From NCBI GenBank assembly GCA_963989245.1, contig OZ022341.1, positions 59,155,031 through 59,219,030 on the forward strand: a DNA stretch of 64,000 nucleotides, read 5' to 3'. The notes beneath the pieces are model-generated. The model was not told the DNA's origin. It saw nothing but the letters and a program-made list of their open reading frames with translations, and ran no database searches. A program made the position numbers and the translations under genes. The stretch comes from Nansenia antarctica (lineage: Eukaryota; Chordata; Actinopteri; Argentiniformes; Microstomatidae). Every line of letters starts with the position of its first letter. Positions within the stretch are counted from its first letter, which is position 1. This document shows, piece after piece, positions 39,883 to 49,693 of this stretch.

Positions 39883-41361
39883 AGGGAAAGCATGCTAGGA
39901 CAGGAGTGGCCCAGTGCAGCCCCAGCCCAGGCCCCGGGGATTCTCCCAGGATGCAACAGTACATACTGTAGCTAGGCCAGGGCAGAGCATTGTTCTGAGA
40001 GAGGTAGTGATAGTCTGAGAGTTCCACCACACAGGCAGGCTACAGCATGACACTGCATTACACAGAAACTCTCTCTGATTTACATTCACAGGTAGATTTG
40101 TGGAACTGGAAAGAGGAGTGCTGCCAGTCGACCTGGAGGAACGACCCCCTTTATTGTTGCTGTATGGCTGAATGAATGTGTGTGCGTGTGTGTGTGTATG
40201 TGTTTGTGTGTTTATCTCTGTTTACTCTTTAAAATGAAGACTGGCATTGCAGTTCACTCTTCAGTTTCAGTTGTGTTTGTGAAACAGATTGTTGTATGAA
40301 TGTGTCAAACTTCCTCGTTTTTACAGGGGGGTACTGAATGTGAAACTCATCACAAGTTGAATACACTGTCCTTACTTTTCTAAAGATTCTGCAACCCTGT
40401 GCAGAGATCAGCAAGACTCTATGTGACTTCCTCCATTGTGCAATCTCCATGCTGCCATAGCCTATCCATGGACACAGTGTATCTTAAGAGTTCATATCAA
40501 AATAAATTCACAAAATCAAGCTGTGTTGTACCCATAGAGTCAGACTATCCTAACGGTCCAGTGACTCATGCAGGCTGCCAAAGGGCCACCACTCAAGATA
40601 CCACATCCTCATGAGCACAGGGCAGCAGACTTCCAGAGACCAATGACATCACATCTGGGTGGCTGGCAACAGATGTTCTAGTGATGCCATTGAATTCCCC
40701 CCCAGGTAATTGACAAGGCAACCCAATTCCACTGATACGGAAATGTGAATTGCTACCACATTAAAGGGTTGTTACTATGGTCATGTCTCTAACAGTGACC
40801 TTCTACATAATACTGTATGTGGAAGTGTCCACACTGTTTACAAACGGCCTGATAGGAAATAAGATAGCATTGTTGCATGAGTCACAGAAATCACTCTACA
40901 TTGATCTACTCATTTTTCAGTCTCCTGACCTCACACGAATACTTCATTGTGGGGTGACCACTGGGGTCTTACATCAACACTTGCATGTGTCTTGTGGACA
41001 CATGGCGGGGTAAGGGCGAGGTTCAACATAGTTTAGGATAAGAAAAATGCCATTGATTCCGCAAAGAGGAAGTACTTGCTGTTCCTCTTTTATGCTGTTG
41101 TAATTGAGCATGTTTCGACAAATAATATAAATGGTGTGGTCAGGTTTGTTCATTGCTCGCACTTAAACATAATAATTAAAATCTACTTTATAATTTCACT
41201 GATATTCAAAAGTGCCCTATACTCACCTCCTCCAGCGCTGCTACTGTGCCCCGACAATGGGACATCCGAGTAGTGAAGTTGGAGGTTGTGGGTGCTTTAT
41301 AATCTTCATTTGTCTCAGCCACAAATTCCGCAACAGTGATCGTGTTCGATTCCGCCGGCAT
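21764..41361 (-). CDS. asap2: Arf GTPase-activating protein with SH3, ankyrin and PH domains 2
   Basis: Stimulates GTP hydrolysis by Arf GTPases at membranes and focal adhesions. Minus-strand exons: 41227-41361, 38420-38492, 36775-36920, 36264-36338, 35932-35981, 33998-34127, 33275-33360, 33083-33158, 32603-32689, 31432-31535, 30970-31039, 29929-30016, 29151-29199, 28606-28775, 27743-27876, 27521-27615, 26834-27023, 26136-26221, 25802-25917, 25165-25232, 24342-24449, 23302-23557, 23088-23189, 22697-22985, 22489-22547, 22215-22297, 21948-22067, 21764-21838. They sum to 3120 nt, 1039 aa (human 1006). BAR domain about 1-290; PH about 305-420; ArfGAP zinc finger C440, C443, C460, C463 with arginine finger R468; ankyrin repeats about 580-680; proline-rich about 713-975 with repeated LPPLPP; SH3 976-1039 ending FVHFITD. 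All junctions keep frame. Odd points: Gly447 where human has Asp just after the first zinc pair, and EWL for human EWW in the SH3. Otherwise intact. Confidence 0.97.
24534..24880. mobile_element. 347-bp foldback element
   Basis: Inverted repeat from CATATGTGACAGCA to TGCTGTCACATATG. The inner arms GATTCGGTGAGTAATCCCCA and their complement meet near 24725. The same family begins at 63846 and runs off the window. Lies in asap2 intron 20. Confidence 0.8.
24887..25131. mobile_element. MITE with 30-bp ends, family D
   Basis: Ends CGTGACGTTAGAATTATAAG and the complement of CGTGAGTTTAGAATTATACG. Flanked by direct CTTT. Second copy at 27951-28201. Non-coding. Confidence 0.75.
25298..25777. mobile_element. 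hAT-like MITE, family A (CAGGGTTCC ends)
   Basis: 480 bp from CAGGGTTCCCACACC to GTGGGAACCCAG with 6-bp flanking duplication CCTTCC (25292-25297 and 25778-25783). It contains a (GA)n run at 25624-25669. It ends 24 bp from asap2 exon 19. Confidence 0.8.
26251..26688. mobile_element. Non-autonomous Tc1-like element
   Basis: 438 bp with inverted ends ACTCCTCAAAAAAAGTTCGG and the complement, about 53 bp long, flanked by TA. The interior matches parts of the larger element at 45561-46570 but has lost the transposase. Confidence 0.8.
27175..27345. repeat. (TAA)n and interspersed repeat
   Basis: A (TAA)n run followed by ATTAGACTTATATAGCGCTT and AACTGAAAAGATCGAGTAGT, shared with 33545-33720 and, inverted, with 14860-15010. 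Confidence 0.75.
27951..28201. mobile_element. MITE with 30-bp ends, family D
   Basis: Second copy of 24887-25131, 251 bp, flanked by direct AAAG. Lies in asap2 intron 14. Confidence 0.75.
28835..28990 (+). mobile_element. tRNA-derived SINE
   Basis: tRNA-like head GTAGCCTAGAGGTTAGAGAG (box A) and TCGCTGGTTCGATCCCCGCC (box B), then GAGCAAGGCACTAAACCCC and GGGGCGCTGACTATGGCTGA. It starts 60 bp upstream of asap2 exon 14. Confidence 0.8.
29238..29689. mobile_element. hAT-like MITE, family A
   Basis: 452 bp, CAGGGTTCCCACA to GGGAACCCTG, with 6-bp duplication ACAACA (29232-29237 and 29690-29695). Lies in asap2 intron 12. Confidence 0.85.
31073..31263 (+). mobile_element. Full-length tRNA-derived SINE
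   Basis: Box A TGACCTAGTGGATAG, box B GAGTTCAAGCCCCAC, a conserved middle and the AAGTCGCTTTGGATAAAAGC tail ending in AATGTAAAATGTAAA. It begins 33 bp from the asap2 exon 11 acceptor. Confidence 0.85.
31640..32002. mobile_element. hAT-like MITE, family B
   Basis: 363 bp, CAGGGTTCCTACAAG to CGCGGGAACCCTG, with flanking TATATA on both sides (31634-31639 and 32003-32008). Lies in asap2 intron 9. Confidence 0.8.
32754..32826. repeat. GA microsatellite
   Basis: (GA)n with one interruption, 65 bp upstream of asap2 exon 9... on the 5' side of the exon in the intron. Confidence 0.95.
33545..33850. repeat. (TAA)n and interspersed repeat
   Basis: A (TAA)n run, then the same block as at 27220 (TATAGCGCTTTTCTAGACAC), extending to GATTTCGGGCGGAGAAGCGG. 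This is the fullest copy in the window. Confidence 0.75.
34780..35265. mobile_element. Fish repeat, AGCAGACGCCTTATTCC core, long copy
   Basis: TTTTGGCATTTAGCAGACGC, GCTCGGGCCCGGGGCC, a T-rich stretch, ACAGTACAAGGGGGGCAGTA and GTCTTCAGTCTACGACGGAA to AGCGGGGAGCCAGTG. It shows the layout of the shorter copies. Lies in asap2 intron 5. Confidence 0.7.
36571..36641. repeat. GATA microsatellite
   Basis: (GATA)n following (TAGAATAGA)n. Confidence 0.95.
36981..37165. repeat. 27-bp tandem repeat, seven copies
   Basis: Unit CTAACTGTCCAATGCTATGC plus TACCTGT repeated without visible mismatch, 60 bp from asap2 exon 3. Perfect copies imply recent expansion. Confidence 0.97.
38556..38639. repeat. GA microsatellite
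   Basis: About 40 GA units upstream of asap2 exon 2. Confidence 0.95.
39769..39880. repeat. CA microsatellite
   Basis: (CA)n with ACATACAC interruptions in asap2 intron 1. Confidence 0.95.
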
Positions 41362-41830
41362 AATGAATCTGCTTTATGCGTTAAGTATACTAATCAGTAT
41401 TTCCCCCTTTCTAAAATAACGGAGAACAATCCAGCTTCGTGACAAATACACTACAACTTATATAAGATGTGAAAGCGTATATGATCTAGGATTCAGAGAA
41501 GGTCCATGTCACAACCCATTATTCCAAGTTGGCCATTCCTGTATCAGCGTCGCTCCACATAAAGACATTAGAAAGAAGTCAAATGTCTGATGAATATACC
41601 GGCTATCTTTGCGTCCGTCTCAAAGTAAAAACACACAGTTGCATTATTCCAGTAGTTTGTCCATGCCCACGCAATCGAATCCTTAAAAACAATGAGGTGA
41701 AAATCCGACACTTTCTATGAGTGGTGTCCGCCACAAACTAAAGCTTCTCTTTTTTTAAATTTTCTTTACAACCTGCGGAGCGCACAGAGTTGAGCGTCAA
41801 CCTGAGCATGAAGGGGCGGGACGAGTGAGT
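41362..41830 (-). promoter_or_regulatory. asap2 5' leader and promoter region
   Basis: DNA upstream of the asap2 start. It contains a GC box (GGGGCGGG, 41813-41820) in a locally GC-rich patch. No TATA box is evident. The boundaries are approximate. Confidence 0.4.
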
Positions 41831-42156
41831 CAATAGCGTATGTTGGCAAATAGTACAGGCGCAAAAATGCATTTACGTTTTGCACAGTGGGCTTTCCTAG
41901 GCATACTGGCAATGACTGCTTTTGACCATATGATATGACAATGGTTGATGATACGGTGGCTCAGGTGTGCACCTGTTCATAGACATGTTAACATTAGACA
42001 TCCTTCAAGGTAAACCTACGCCAGTGTGGTGTAGTCTACGTGATACGCAGGACTACGCCGTATTCATAGCTTTCAGTCACGTGGTTTCTTCCCTAGCAAC
42101 CACCAACCTGACGGGCAAAAAGTATCATAGCAACATCGCTCAACATGGCTGCCTAC

Positions 42157-43620
42157 TATTTAGACCACCTCACTCATGAAGAACTATCAAGATACACGAC
42201 GGTGATAGGAGTGGAGGATTGACACCATTCAAATAGTGTTGGATTCCCTGTCTTCTACTCTATCCGGACACGTTGGAATTATTTTCCTAACCCCCGGAGA
42301 ATCAAAGTTATTGACCTGCAAAGGGTGCCTCCTTGACCGGCTTTTCCCGTGAATAACACCGGTTATGGAGGTGGTACAAACATAAGACTATTATTGCTAA
42401 ATTCACCATCAGTATACGGTCATTTTGAGCCCTTAAACACCGCGCTGACACCCCGAGAAGATATACTTTTAATATGAAACTCGATCAACCGGGCGTTCAC
42501 CGGCTGCTGGACGAAACTCCCAACTCCCGCTGTCAGCGAGGCGAGGGAATATTTATATCCGGGAATTCGCTCCTTGCTGTGTCCACGGTGATAGGAGTGG
42601 AGGATCGACTCCATTCAAATAGTGTTGGATTCCCTGTCTTCTACTCTATCCGGACACATTGGAATTATTTTCCTAACCCACGGGAATCAAAGTTATTGAC
42701 CTGCAAAGGGTGCCTCCTTGACCGGCTTTTCCCGTGAATAACACTGGTTATGGAGGTGGTACAAACATAAGACTATTATTGCTAAATTCACCATCAGTAT
42801 ACGGTCATTTTGAGCCCTTAACCACCGCGCTGACACCCCGAGAAGATATACTTTTAATATGAAACTCGATCAACCGGGCGTTCACCGGCTGCTGGACGAA
42901 ACTCCCAACTATTTAGACCACCTCACTCATGAAGAACTGTCAGCTCCAAATAGCACCTAGAGCAGTACTGGAACCGGTACAAGGGTGTACCAGGACCACC
43001 ATCAGGTTGCATTGCTGTCATCTTTACTGTCTCTATTGTGTTGTTGCATCATAACTGTGCTTAAGTTTCTCTTTTGGCAGGACCTGTGACCATACTGGAT
43101 GCAGAACGATGCAAATACAACACAAAATTTATGGACAGTGTGTACGCCGATAATATGCAAGGAATTTTTCCTGGATACATGGTGTACAGGTTTTTGCCCT
43201 TGCTTGCTTGCTTTGTGCCGGTGGTCCTGGCCTCCCCTGGACCGCTGGGTACTGGTAAGCAAACTGGCTAGTAGTCGCTCTATTGGTAGAGGGCTGCAAG
43301 GGAATTTTTTCCTGGCTACATAGTATACAGGTTTTTTACTTTTACCTGCTCGCGGCTCTGTCAGTATTGATTGATTGATTGACTGATTGACTGAACATTT
43401 TCATTGTGTGAAGCGCATTGAGTTACATCTTGTAAGAAATGCGCTATACAAATAAAATTTGATTTGATTTGATTTGATTATCAAGATACACGACGGTGAT
43501 AGGAGTGGAGGATTGACACCATTCAAATAGTGTTGGATTCCCTGTCTTCTACTCTATCCGGACACGTTGGAATTATTTTCCTAACCCACGGGAAATCAAA
43601 GTTATTAACCCGCAAAAAGT
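42157..43620. repeat. 386-bp tandem duplication, third copy split by an insertion
   Basis: GGTGATAGGAGTGGAGGAT and the following TCAAATAGTGTTGGATTCCC start copies at 42201, 42587 and 43494. The third copy is cut: its front (TTTAGACCACCTCACTCATG) is at 42932 and the rest resumes near 43480. Upstream, 42142 opens a short frame MAAYYLDHLTHEELSRY that stops soon after. No function assigned. Confidence 0.75.
42955..43480 (+). mobile_element. Inserted LINE-like 3' end
   Basis: Fills the gap in the third 386-bp copy. It ends GAAGCGCATTGAGTTACATC, GCGCTATACAAATAAAATTT and (GATTT)n, a fish non-LTR tail. An internal frame (DAERCKYNTKFMDSVYAD) is not recognised. Confidence 0.5.
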
Positions 43621-44618
43621 GGGTTTTGCCCGCAAAAAGTGCCTTTTGCCCGTCAGGTGGGCGTTTCCACTATGCTGTGACGTCACATGAAAGCTATGAT
43701 ATTCATTCCACTAGGAAAGGCCAAGGATTTCCATATACCCACTTAAAAATGTGCGAGGATACATAACGGCGTTTTGTGACAGAACGTTCACTTTCATTCA
43801 TAAAATTCACCCCGTCTGTGTTACGAAGCACTTGAATTTTGGACCATTGGGACTGACTATAGGGTCATATACCATCAAAGGGGGGAGATGCGACATGAAA
43901 TATGTCAAAATGCAGCACTATCATGCACAGATCAGCCTTATAACATGTCATTTATATATATATATATATATACAACGTTAGACAGGGAGCGCAGATCTTT
44001 TTTTTTATGGCGTTCCGAAATGAACGATATGAGGCTGGGAGGGGAAAATCACAGTATACCCACTAGAAAAAACTAGACTACACCACACAATTGCCCAATC
44101 CTTCTGACATGTCCAGTTTGAACCATGGATTTGATTCTACCCTAGTACCGACCTCCTTAATAAGAAAATAAAGCTGTAAGGGTCATGATGATGCACTGTG
44201 TTGGTAAATCACAAAAACGGTGTAACATTAGCGAATTTATTCATATGAGGTGGTATGAAGTGTACTTTCTTCATATTAGCAGTCCATGATGAAATCAAAT
44301 CTTTTGACTAAGACAAACACCAAGTACAACAGAGAATTCTAACAAGGTCAGATTAAAAAGAACAAAGGAACATACACAAACTCATTACAAACATGACACT
44401 GCTTAAAAGGTTACCAAAATAAAATAAAAATAAACATCCTGTACATGAGCATGAGCATCATTAACTGAGAATTTGATGCTGTCAAACAGTTGAAGATGAT
44501 CCACAAAAGAACAGTCTCACAGGGGTGCAACCACCCCCGACTCACTAAGTACACATATAAAAATAAAGCTTGCAATTGCATGACATGTACCAGTCAAACA
44601 TTCCTCCATATACTTTCC

Positions 44619-44624
44619 TTTATT
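44619..44624 (-). terminator. Candidate poly(A) signal of e2f6
   Basis: AATAAA on the minus strand 140 nt past the stop codon; another lies near 44236. Either could be used. Confidence 0.35.
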
Positions 44625-44761
44625 AATTTTACTCACAAAACAAAGGGGACAACAATGGTGTCTTCCTTATATGACAATGTCAGAAGTGTGAAAGTGAGAG
44701 TCCAAACAGTGAGACCAGAATGTTCCAATGAGGTCAGTGCAGCATGCTTCACCTCCACTGA

Positions 44762-47700
44762 CTATGCACTCTGAACAGCTTTCTGTGGAGCCAAGGAATC
44801 TACAAGATAAGATAAATTCACAGATTAATTTAGACTCAACACCAACAGATAGCTACTCTCTTTGCCACATGAGAAGTACAGTATAAACTCATTCTATTCA
44901 GGGGGGGGTCCATCTTTTGGTGAACAGCGCCCTCTGTTGAACATAATGTCCAAATAACATTGATCTAAGAAAATAAGAATAGTCTTTTGATTCATTCGAT
45001 GTAGTGAAAAGCATGTCTGCGTTACCTGTGCTGAGAGGCTTTGCCTTGATCCTGCTCTCCTCCAGTGTTGAGAAGCCTTCTATCTTGCCATTCCCTGACC
45101 CCTTGGGAGGCCTCCCAATCTCACAGGTCAGGACTTTGATTGGCCCCCTGCCTCCCTTCAGGTGCATCTGAATGCGGTCCTAAACCGGAAAACAAATTGT
45201 GCAAAGCCATTAGCTTATGAGCTGATAAACTATTCAGGACCAATGCATATTGAATAAGCATGCACAGGGTTCCCACACCTTCTGAAACATCAAATTCAAG
45301 CACTTTTCAAGGACTTTCGAGACTCAATTTCCTCAAATTCAAGGACCCAACACGGCATAGTTTGAGACAGATCTACTATCCGTTCAGACAACAATTAAAA
45401 AGAGAGGCTTTTAAATGTAGAGGCTTGAACACTAGATGGTCTCTTGCCTTCTCTACCACAGCACAGCAAAACAGTATATTGTGAAATATGTGTAAAGTTA
45501 AGCAATACAGAAACTTATTTACTAGTTGACGAGCTAAGTAAAACATTTTTTAATATATATTTTAAAAGTTTGGAAACTTTATTTCAGTCGATTCTTCCTC
45601 CCCTTTAATAATACCAATTGGTATCATTGGAAAGCCTGATTAGTCACCTTTACAACGAGGTACAACTTAGGATCATGCATTCGTGGAATGAGTAACACAG
45701 CTAAACGTGTGGGTAGCGGCCCAATTTTCTTTGCCAAAATCCCCTGCAATATTCTTCTGTTGGTATTCACTCTCGTTTTGAGCTTCAAGTGCTGGCAGGT
45801 GTGATGAGAGCAATGAGAGGCGGGGCCACTTCTTCCTCGTAAGGAACAGCGAAGCACGTCCAGCTGGCACCTGAATGGCACCTAATTGACAGGAATGATA
45901 TTCTGGGGCCAGTGGCGATCCCATATCTCCAGAATCTCCATCCTCCAGGATGACAACGCTCACCCCCACAGAGCCAGGATCAACACAGAGCACTTCCAGA
46001 ATTTGGGAGTGGAGAGGATGGAATGGCCTGCCGTGAGTCCAGACCTCAACCCAATTGAACACTTATGGGATCAGCTTGGGCGTGCTGTACGTGCCAGAGT
46101 GACCAACGCAACCATGTTGGCTGACTTGCGGCAAATCCTAGTTGAGGAATGGGATGCCGTCCCACAGCAGTGTGTGACCAGGCTGGTGACCAGCATGAGG
46201 AGGTGCCAAGCTGTTGTGACTGCGTATGGATCTTCCACACGCTGCTGAGGTCCCTGACAGTGTAAAATTAATAAAGTGTAAAAATTGCCAATATGTGTTG
46301 TTTTTTCCTTATTACTGTGGGAGAGTGCAATCATCCAATCCACCAAGCAACTCAAAACGAGAGTGAATACCAACAGAAGAATATAGGGGATGTTACCCAC
46401 ACGTTTAGCTGTGTTGCTCATTCCATGAATGCATGATCCTTACAAGATGTACCTCATTGTAAAGGTGACTAATCAGACTTTCCAACTATATAAAATACAA
46501 TACCAATTGGTATTATTAAAGGGGAGTAATAATCAACCAAAATAACGTTTCGGAACTTTTTTTGAGGGGTTTATTATTATTTTTTTGAGAGAGAGAGGGG
46601 AATTCAAGCACTTTCAATGACCCATGTCTATTTTCAAAAACTTTTAAGACCTTGATTTTTTTTCTCTCAAATTCACAAACTTTCAAGGATTTCAAGGACC
46701 CGTGGGAACCCTGATAATTCTTCAGGACCAATGCATATTGAATAAAGCCTGCACATACAAGCAGGTTTGTAAGATAGGGTTCTCACTCCCATCTATCATT
46801 GATCCAGCAGGGCTTACCTCATTGGGTGTGGGAACCTCAAGCTTGGTCTCCTGCGGAGCTTTAATGGCGATAAGCGTCTGCTGTTGGAAGACCTTGATCC
46901 GTGTGATGTCTTCGTGAGTCACATATGCTGATGTGCAGAGGCAGTCAAAGAGGATTCGACACTACGAGGACATACCACTCAATGTTACTTCCTGACAGGG
47001 ATAGATACATTTTAGCATCACTATGGCAACCACCAGTTTTGTTACTTTTCTAGCATGCACAATCTAAGTAAAGGAATACAAGGGAGTAGTCTACATGTGA
47101 TGAGCATTATCAACTGTCTGTTACGAGTTAGTATTTAGCGTTTCCAAACAATGCCTGTTATATCAGACATGAAAATGACATTACTAAACCCCTCAATAAA
47201 GTTTAGAAGAAGGTGATAGAAGGCTTTTCCTTCTATCAATGGCCCCTCGGGCCTGAGCTGGATTACTCTTCCTGCTATGACTGGTGGATTGATGATTCAC
47301 TTGCTTAGTCAAATGTATTGATTGTAAGTCGCTTTGGAATAAGGTCGTCTGCTAAATGCCAAAAATGTAAATGGATATGTCAATATCATGTGAGAAATTA
47401 AAGGATATTCAAGGTTCTCTGTGCTGTCAGTCATGTCAAAGAGCTGCTGGGCGCAGGTTTTTATGAGGTCGTCCAGAGTCTCCTCCACGGCCTTAAGGTT
47501 GTCCATCTCGCGCTCAAGCTTCGACTTTCGCCCGAAGGCTAAGCAACATCTGGCTGGAACGGATCCTCTGGGGGAGGGAGCAAGAGGCTATCTTAGTGCA
47601 AATTACATTCAGTGTAAAATAAACCACTCCACTGACGACACCTCGGCAAATTGAATACATTGTCAAAACATACACTGGAGCAGAGAAAGAGAAAATAGCT

Positions 47701-48877
47701 TGCGGGCGAAAAACTGAACTCACATCCACTTAATCTTGTTGGTGGATTGCTTTCTGATGAGGCGGATACCATCAAGCACATTGGTTATGTCATAGACCCG
47801 CCGTTTACGTGTTTGGAGTCTGCGCGTCACCTGGTTAAGCTCCAAAACACCATCAGGGGCAGCACACATCAGCTCTAAGAAGCGCTTGGTCAAAGTGCCC
47901 AGTGCCACGTCCTGTCGGCCCCCCGTGTTTGGTAAAGATGTGTTGCCTGTGGTCATGAAATTAGTCTCACAATCAATATAAAACAGACACCAAGCCAAGA
48001 AATTGGCATTGTCTAAACTGACATTTTAATTTTAAGCCTATGATAGTTTTCAATAATGATTACTATTCTGGAACCAAATAGATATAGTGAGCAATTACAC
48101 AAGTCAGCATATCTTGAGCTCATGCCTCCAAAGGACAATATTGATGGGACCCACCTCCTCGGACAGTGGCTCTCTTCCTCTTGGTTATCCCTTCACCGTG
48201 TTTAGAAGGGCTGAAGTGAAAAGATCACATTGGTGCACAACTTTGGACAAGTGGCATTAAATCACAAAGAGACAGTTCAGGCACCAAAACCCAAGCTTTA
48301 ACAGACACGAGAGAAGGTCAGCCTTACCTTAGAATCAGAATTAGAATTAGAGTCAAACAGGGAACTATGTGATGTGACTGTAAATCTTACCTAGGTGTTT
48401 CCGATGTAACACTCCCATCTTCAACATCTTCATCACTCTACGAATCAAAAGACATTCATTAAAACGTAACTGAGAATAGCCCTATCATGAAAATACTTTC
48501 AAAGTGAGATTGAGCATCCCTACCTCACGCGTAGTATCCCCAGCTTCAGCGTCATCACCCGCCAATTCCTCCTCTTCAGATGACTCTACGCCCCACGGAC
48601 TGATCAGACCCAGTTGTCCGTCGAGGTACGAGGGCATGATCGGGATGGCCTCCTCGCTGATTCCTTGAGGTGTTACGTGGTCTGTCAGAAAGTGATCTTC
48701 GCATATGACGTGCTGCTCCGTGGAATCTTCTTTCTCGGTCTCTCTTAGGGCGGCAAGCCACACTTTCACTCGAGCCTGGTCGATGGGAAAATTGAAAAAC
48801 CTCTTGCAAGGTCGAAGAATGCCTCCTTTAAAGTTATCGTTCCGACTAGGACATCCCGAGACCACACATTTCCCCAT
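44762..48877 (-). CDS. e2f6: Transcription factor E2F6 with N-terminal THAP domain
   Basis: Repressor that binds E2F sites with a DP partner and lacks the activation and pRB-binding C-terminus. Exons: 48524-48877, 48391-48437, 48155-48210, 47724-47946, 47409-47567, 46818-46932, 45026-45179, 44762-44799. They sum to 1146 nt, 381 aa. Exon 1 alone encodes a THAP zinc finger with C2CH ligands C4, C9, C59 and H62, plus the family's P31, W40 and F63 and an IPIMPS stretch in the AVPTIF-box position. Exons 2 and 3 are acidic and basic linkers. Exon 4 is the E2F winged helix (TLTKRFLELM, RRVYDITNVLDGI), exons 5-6 the leucine-zipper and marked-box dimerisation region (LIKTCAQQLFDMTD, IAIKAPQETKLEVP). 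The protein ends QSA. Intron 5 is AT-AC, U12-type. A THAP-E2F6 fusion is reported for zebrafish, while human E2F6 has no THAP. Transcribed away from mboat2 across an 816-bp gap. Confidence 0.96.
45561..46570 (+). mobile_element. Tc1-like transposon with partial transposase
   Basis: About 1 kb with inverted ends (AAAGTTTGGAAACTTTATTT and a matching right end) each followed by CCTTTAATAATACCAATTGG. It carries a C-terminal transposase fragment. Confidence 0.8.
45886..46248 (+). pseudogene. Tc1-like transposase, C-terminal fragment
   Basis: An open frame of 120 residues with QDDNAHPHRA (second catalytic Asp) and SPDLNPIEHLWDQLGR (third catalytic Glu), the DDE signature of Tc1 transposases, ending STRC. 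The N-terminal DNA-binding domains and first Asp are absent, so it cannot transpose on its own. Just upstream, 45809-45865 is foreign to the family and identical to promoter DNA at 49042-49098. Confidence 0.85.
46933..47408 (-). other. U12-type AT-AC intron of e2f6 (intron 5)
   Basis: The intron begins ATATCCTTT, the U12 donor consensus, and ends in ...CTGCAC. A branch-like CTCTTTGAC places its A 12 nt before the AC end. Only this choice joins exon 5 (STENLGA-coding end GA) to exon 6 (A TCA GCA TAT) in frame as ENLE-SAYVTHED, matching human E2F6 ENERLAYVT. No usable GT donor is present. E2F genes are known hosts of U12 introns. Confidence 0.9.
47205..47375. mobile_element. Fish repeat, AGCAGACGCCTTATTCC core, inverted
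   Basis: AGTCGCTTTGGAATAAGGTC and CTGCTAAATGCCAAAAATG are the complement of the core seen at 9828. It lies inside the U12-type intron of e2f6, 33 bp from its donor. Confidence 0.7.
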
Positions 48878-49693
48878 GGTCAGAGATTTTTAGGAAAATC
48901 AGCTACATTCGAGCGTGTTGTGAATAGAATATCACGTTCGTTTGTTTATCGAGAATTCACGTCTCTAGAGGAAAAGACGTATTCGACTGATTCGGAAGTA
49001 GCGTCACGTTGTTCGTTTTCAGCCTATAAAATTGTCCAAAAAGCAATGAGAGGCGGGGCCACTTCTTCCTCGTAAGGAACAGCGAAGCACGTCCAGCTTG
49101 CTGAGTTGATAATGCTGCCCTCTGTAGGGCTGGATGTCAAATGCAGTGATTAGATGAGGTGACAGCGACATAATTTTGCGCTCAGTTTGCACTCGGGCGT
49201 TGAGATGGAGTAATTGCGCTGGAGGAGACCATCATCATCATCACCATCTATTTAAACTGTTTGAAACTACGTTTTTTAAAAATATATATAAGATACGTTT
49301 TTAATCCCTCCAAAGCATTTAAACTCGATGATAATGGAATTAAGACAAATAACCTATTTGAACAGGGAATAGCCAGGGCTATCACTTTATTCTTTTTTGG
49401 GGGGGGGATAAAGTGGCAATTATGCCCAGTAGGCTATGTTATTTGTGTTAACATTGTCGCTATAGCCATTGGCTCGAGCGGAACAAGAAGAATAGCCCCC
49501 CACCCAAATTCTATCTGATTTGGAGAGTATTTGCGCCTAGACTGTCTGTGCTGTAGCGCAGTTGACAGCCAGTAGTGGCCAGCAGCAAACAGCAGCTCCA
49601 GCGGTGGATGTGGATCAGACTCGGGGCGACTCGGGGACCCACAGTCAGAGCCTGGGAAGGAGAGCATAGGACTCTCACAACGCTGGCTGAATC
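48878..49693. promoter_or_regulatory. Divergent promoter region between e2f6 and mboat2
   Basis: An 816-bp gap between two start codons on opposite strands. An ETS-like CGGAAGT sits at 48993-48999, followed by GCGTCACG, with a GC-box-like GAGGCGGGGCC at 49050-49060. The right half is GC-rich up to the mboat2 start. It probably serves both genes. Segment 49042-49098 is repeated exactly inside the Tc1-like element at 45809-45865. Confidence 0.55.

Larger units (their letters stand above)
45265..46713. mobile_element. hAT-like MITE, family A, interrupted by a Tc1-like element
   Basis: Outer parts 45265-45560 and 46571-46713 together make one family A copy (CAGGGTTCCCACACC to GGGAACCCTG). The Tc1-like element sits inside. 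The host site shows a 25-bp exact direct repeat, TTCAGGACCAATGCATATTG and AATAA, before (45233) and after (46721). Lies in e2f6 intron 6. Confidence 0.8.

Noticed and set aside
42474..42737. 87-residue frame over the duplicated 386-bp units
   Set aside because: It crosses the junction of two repeat copies and is not kept open in the other copies.
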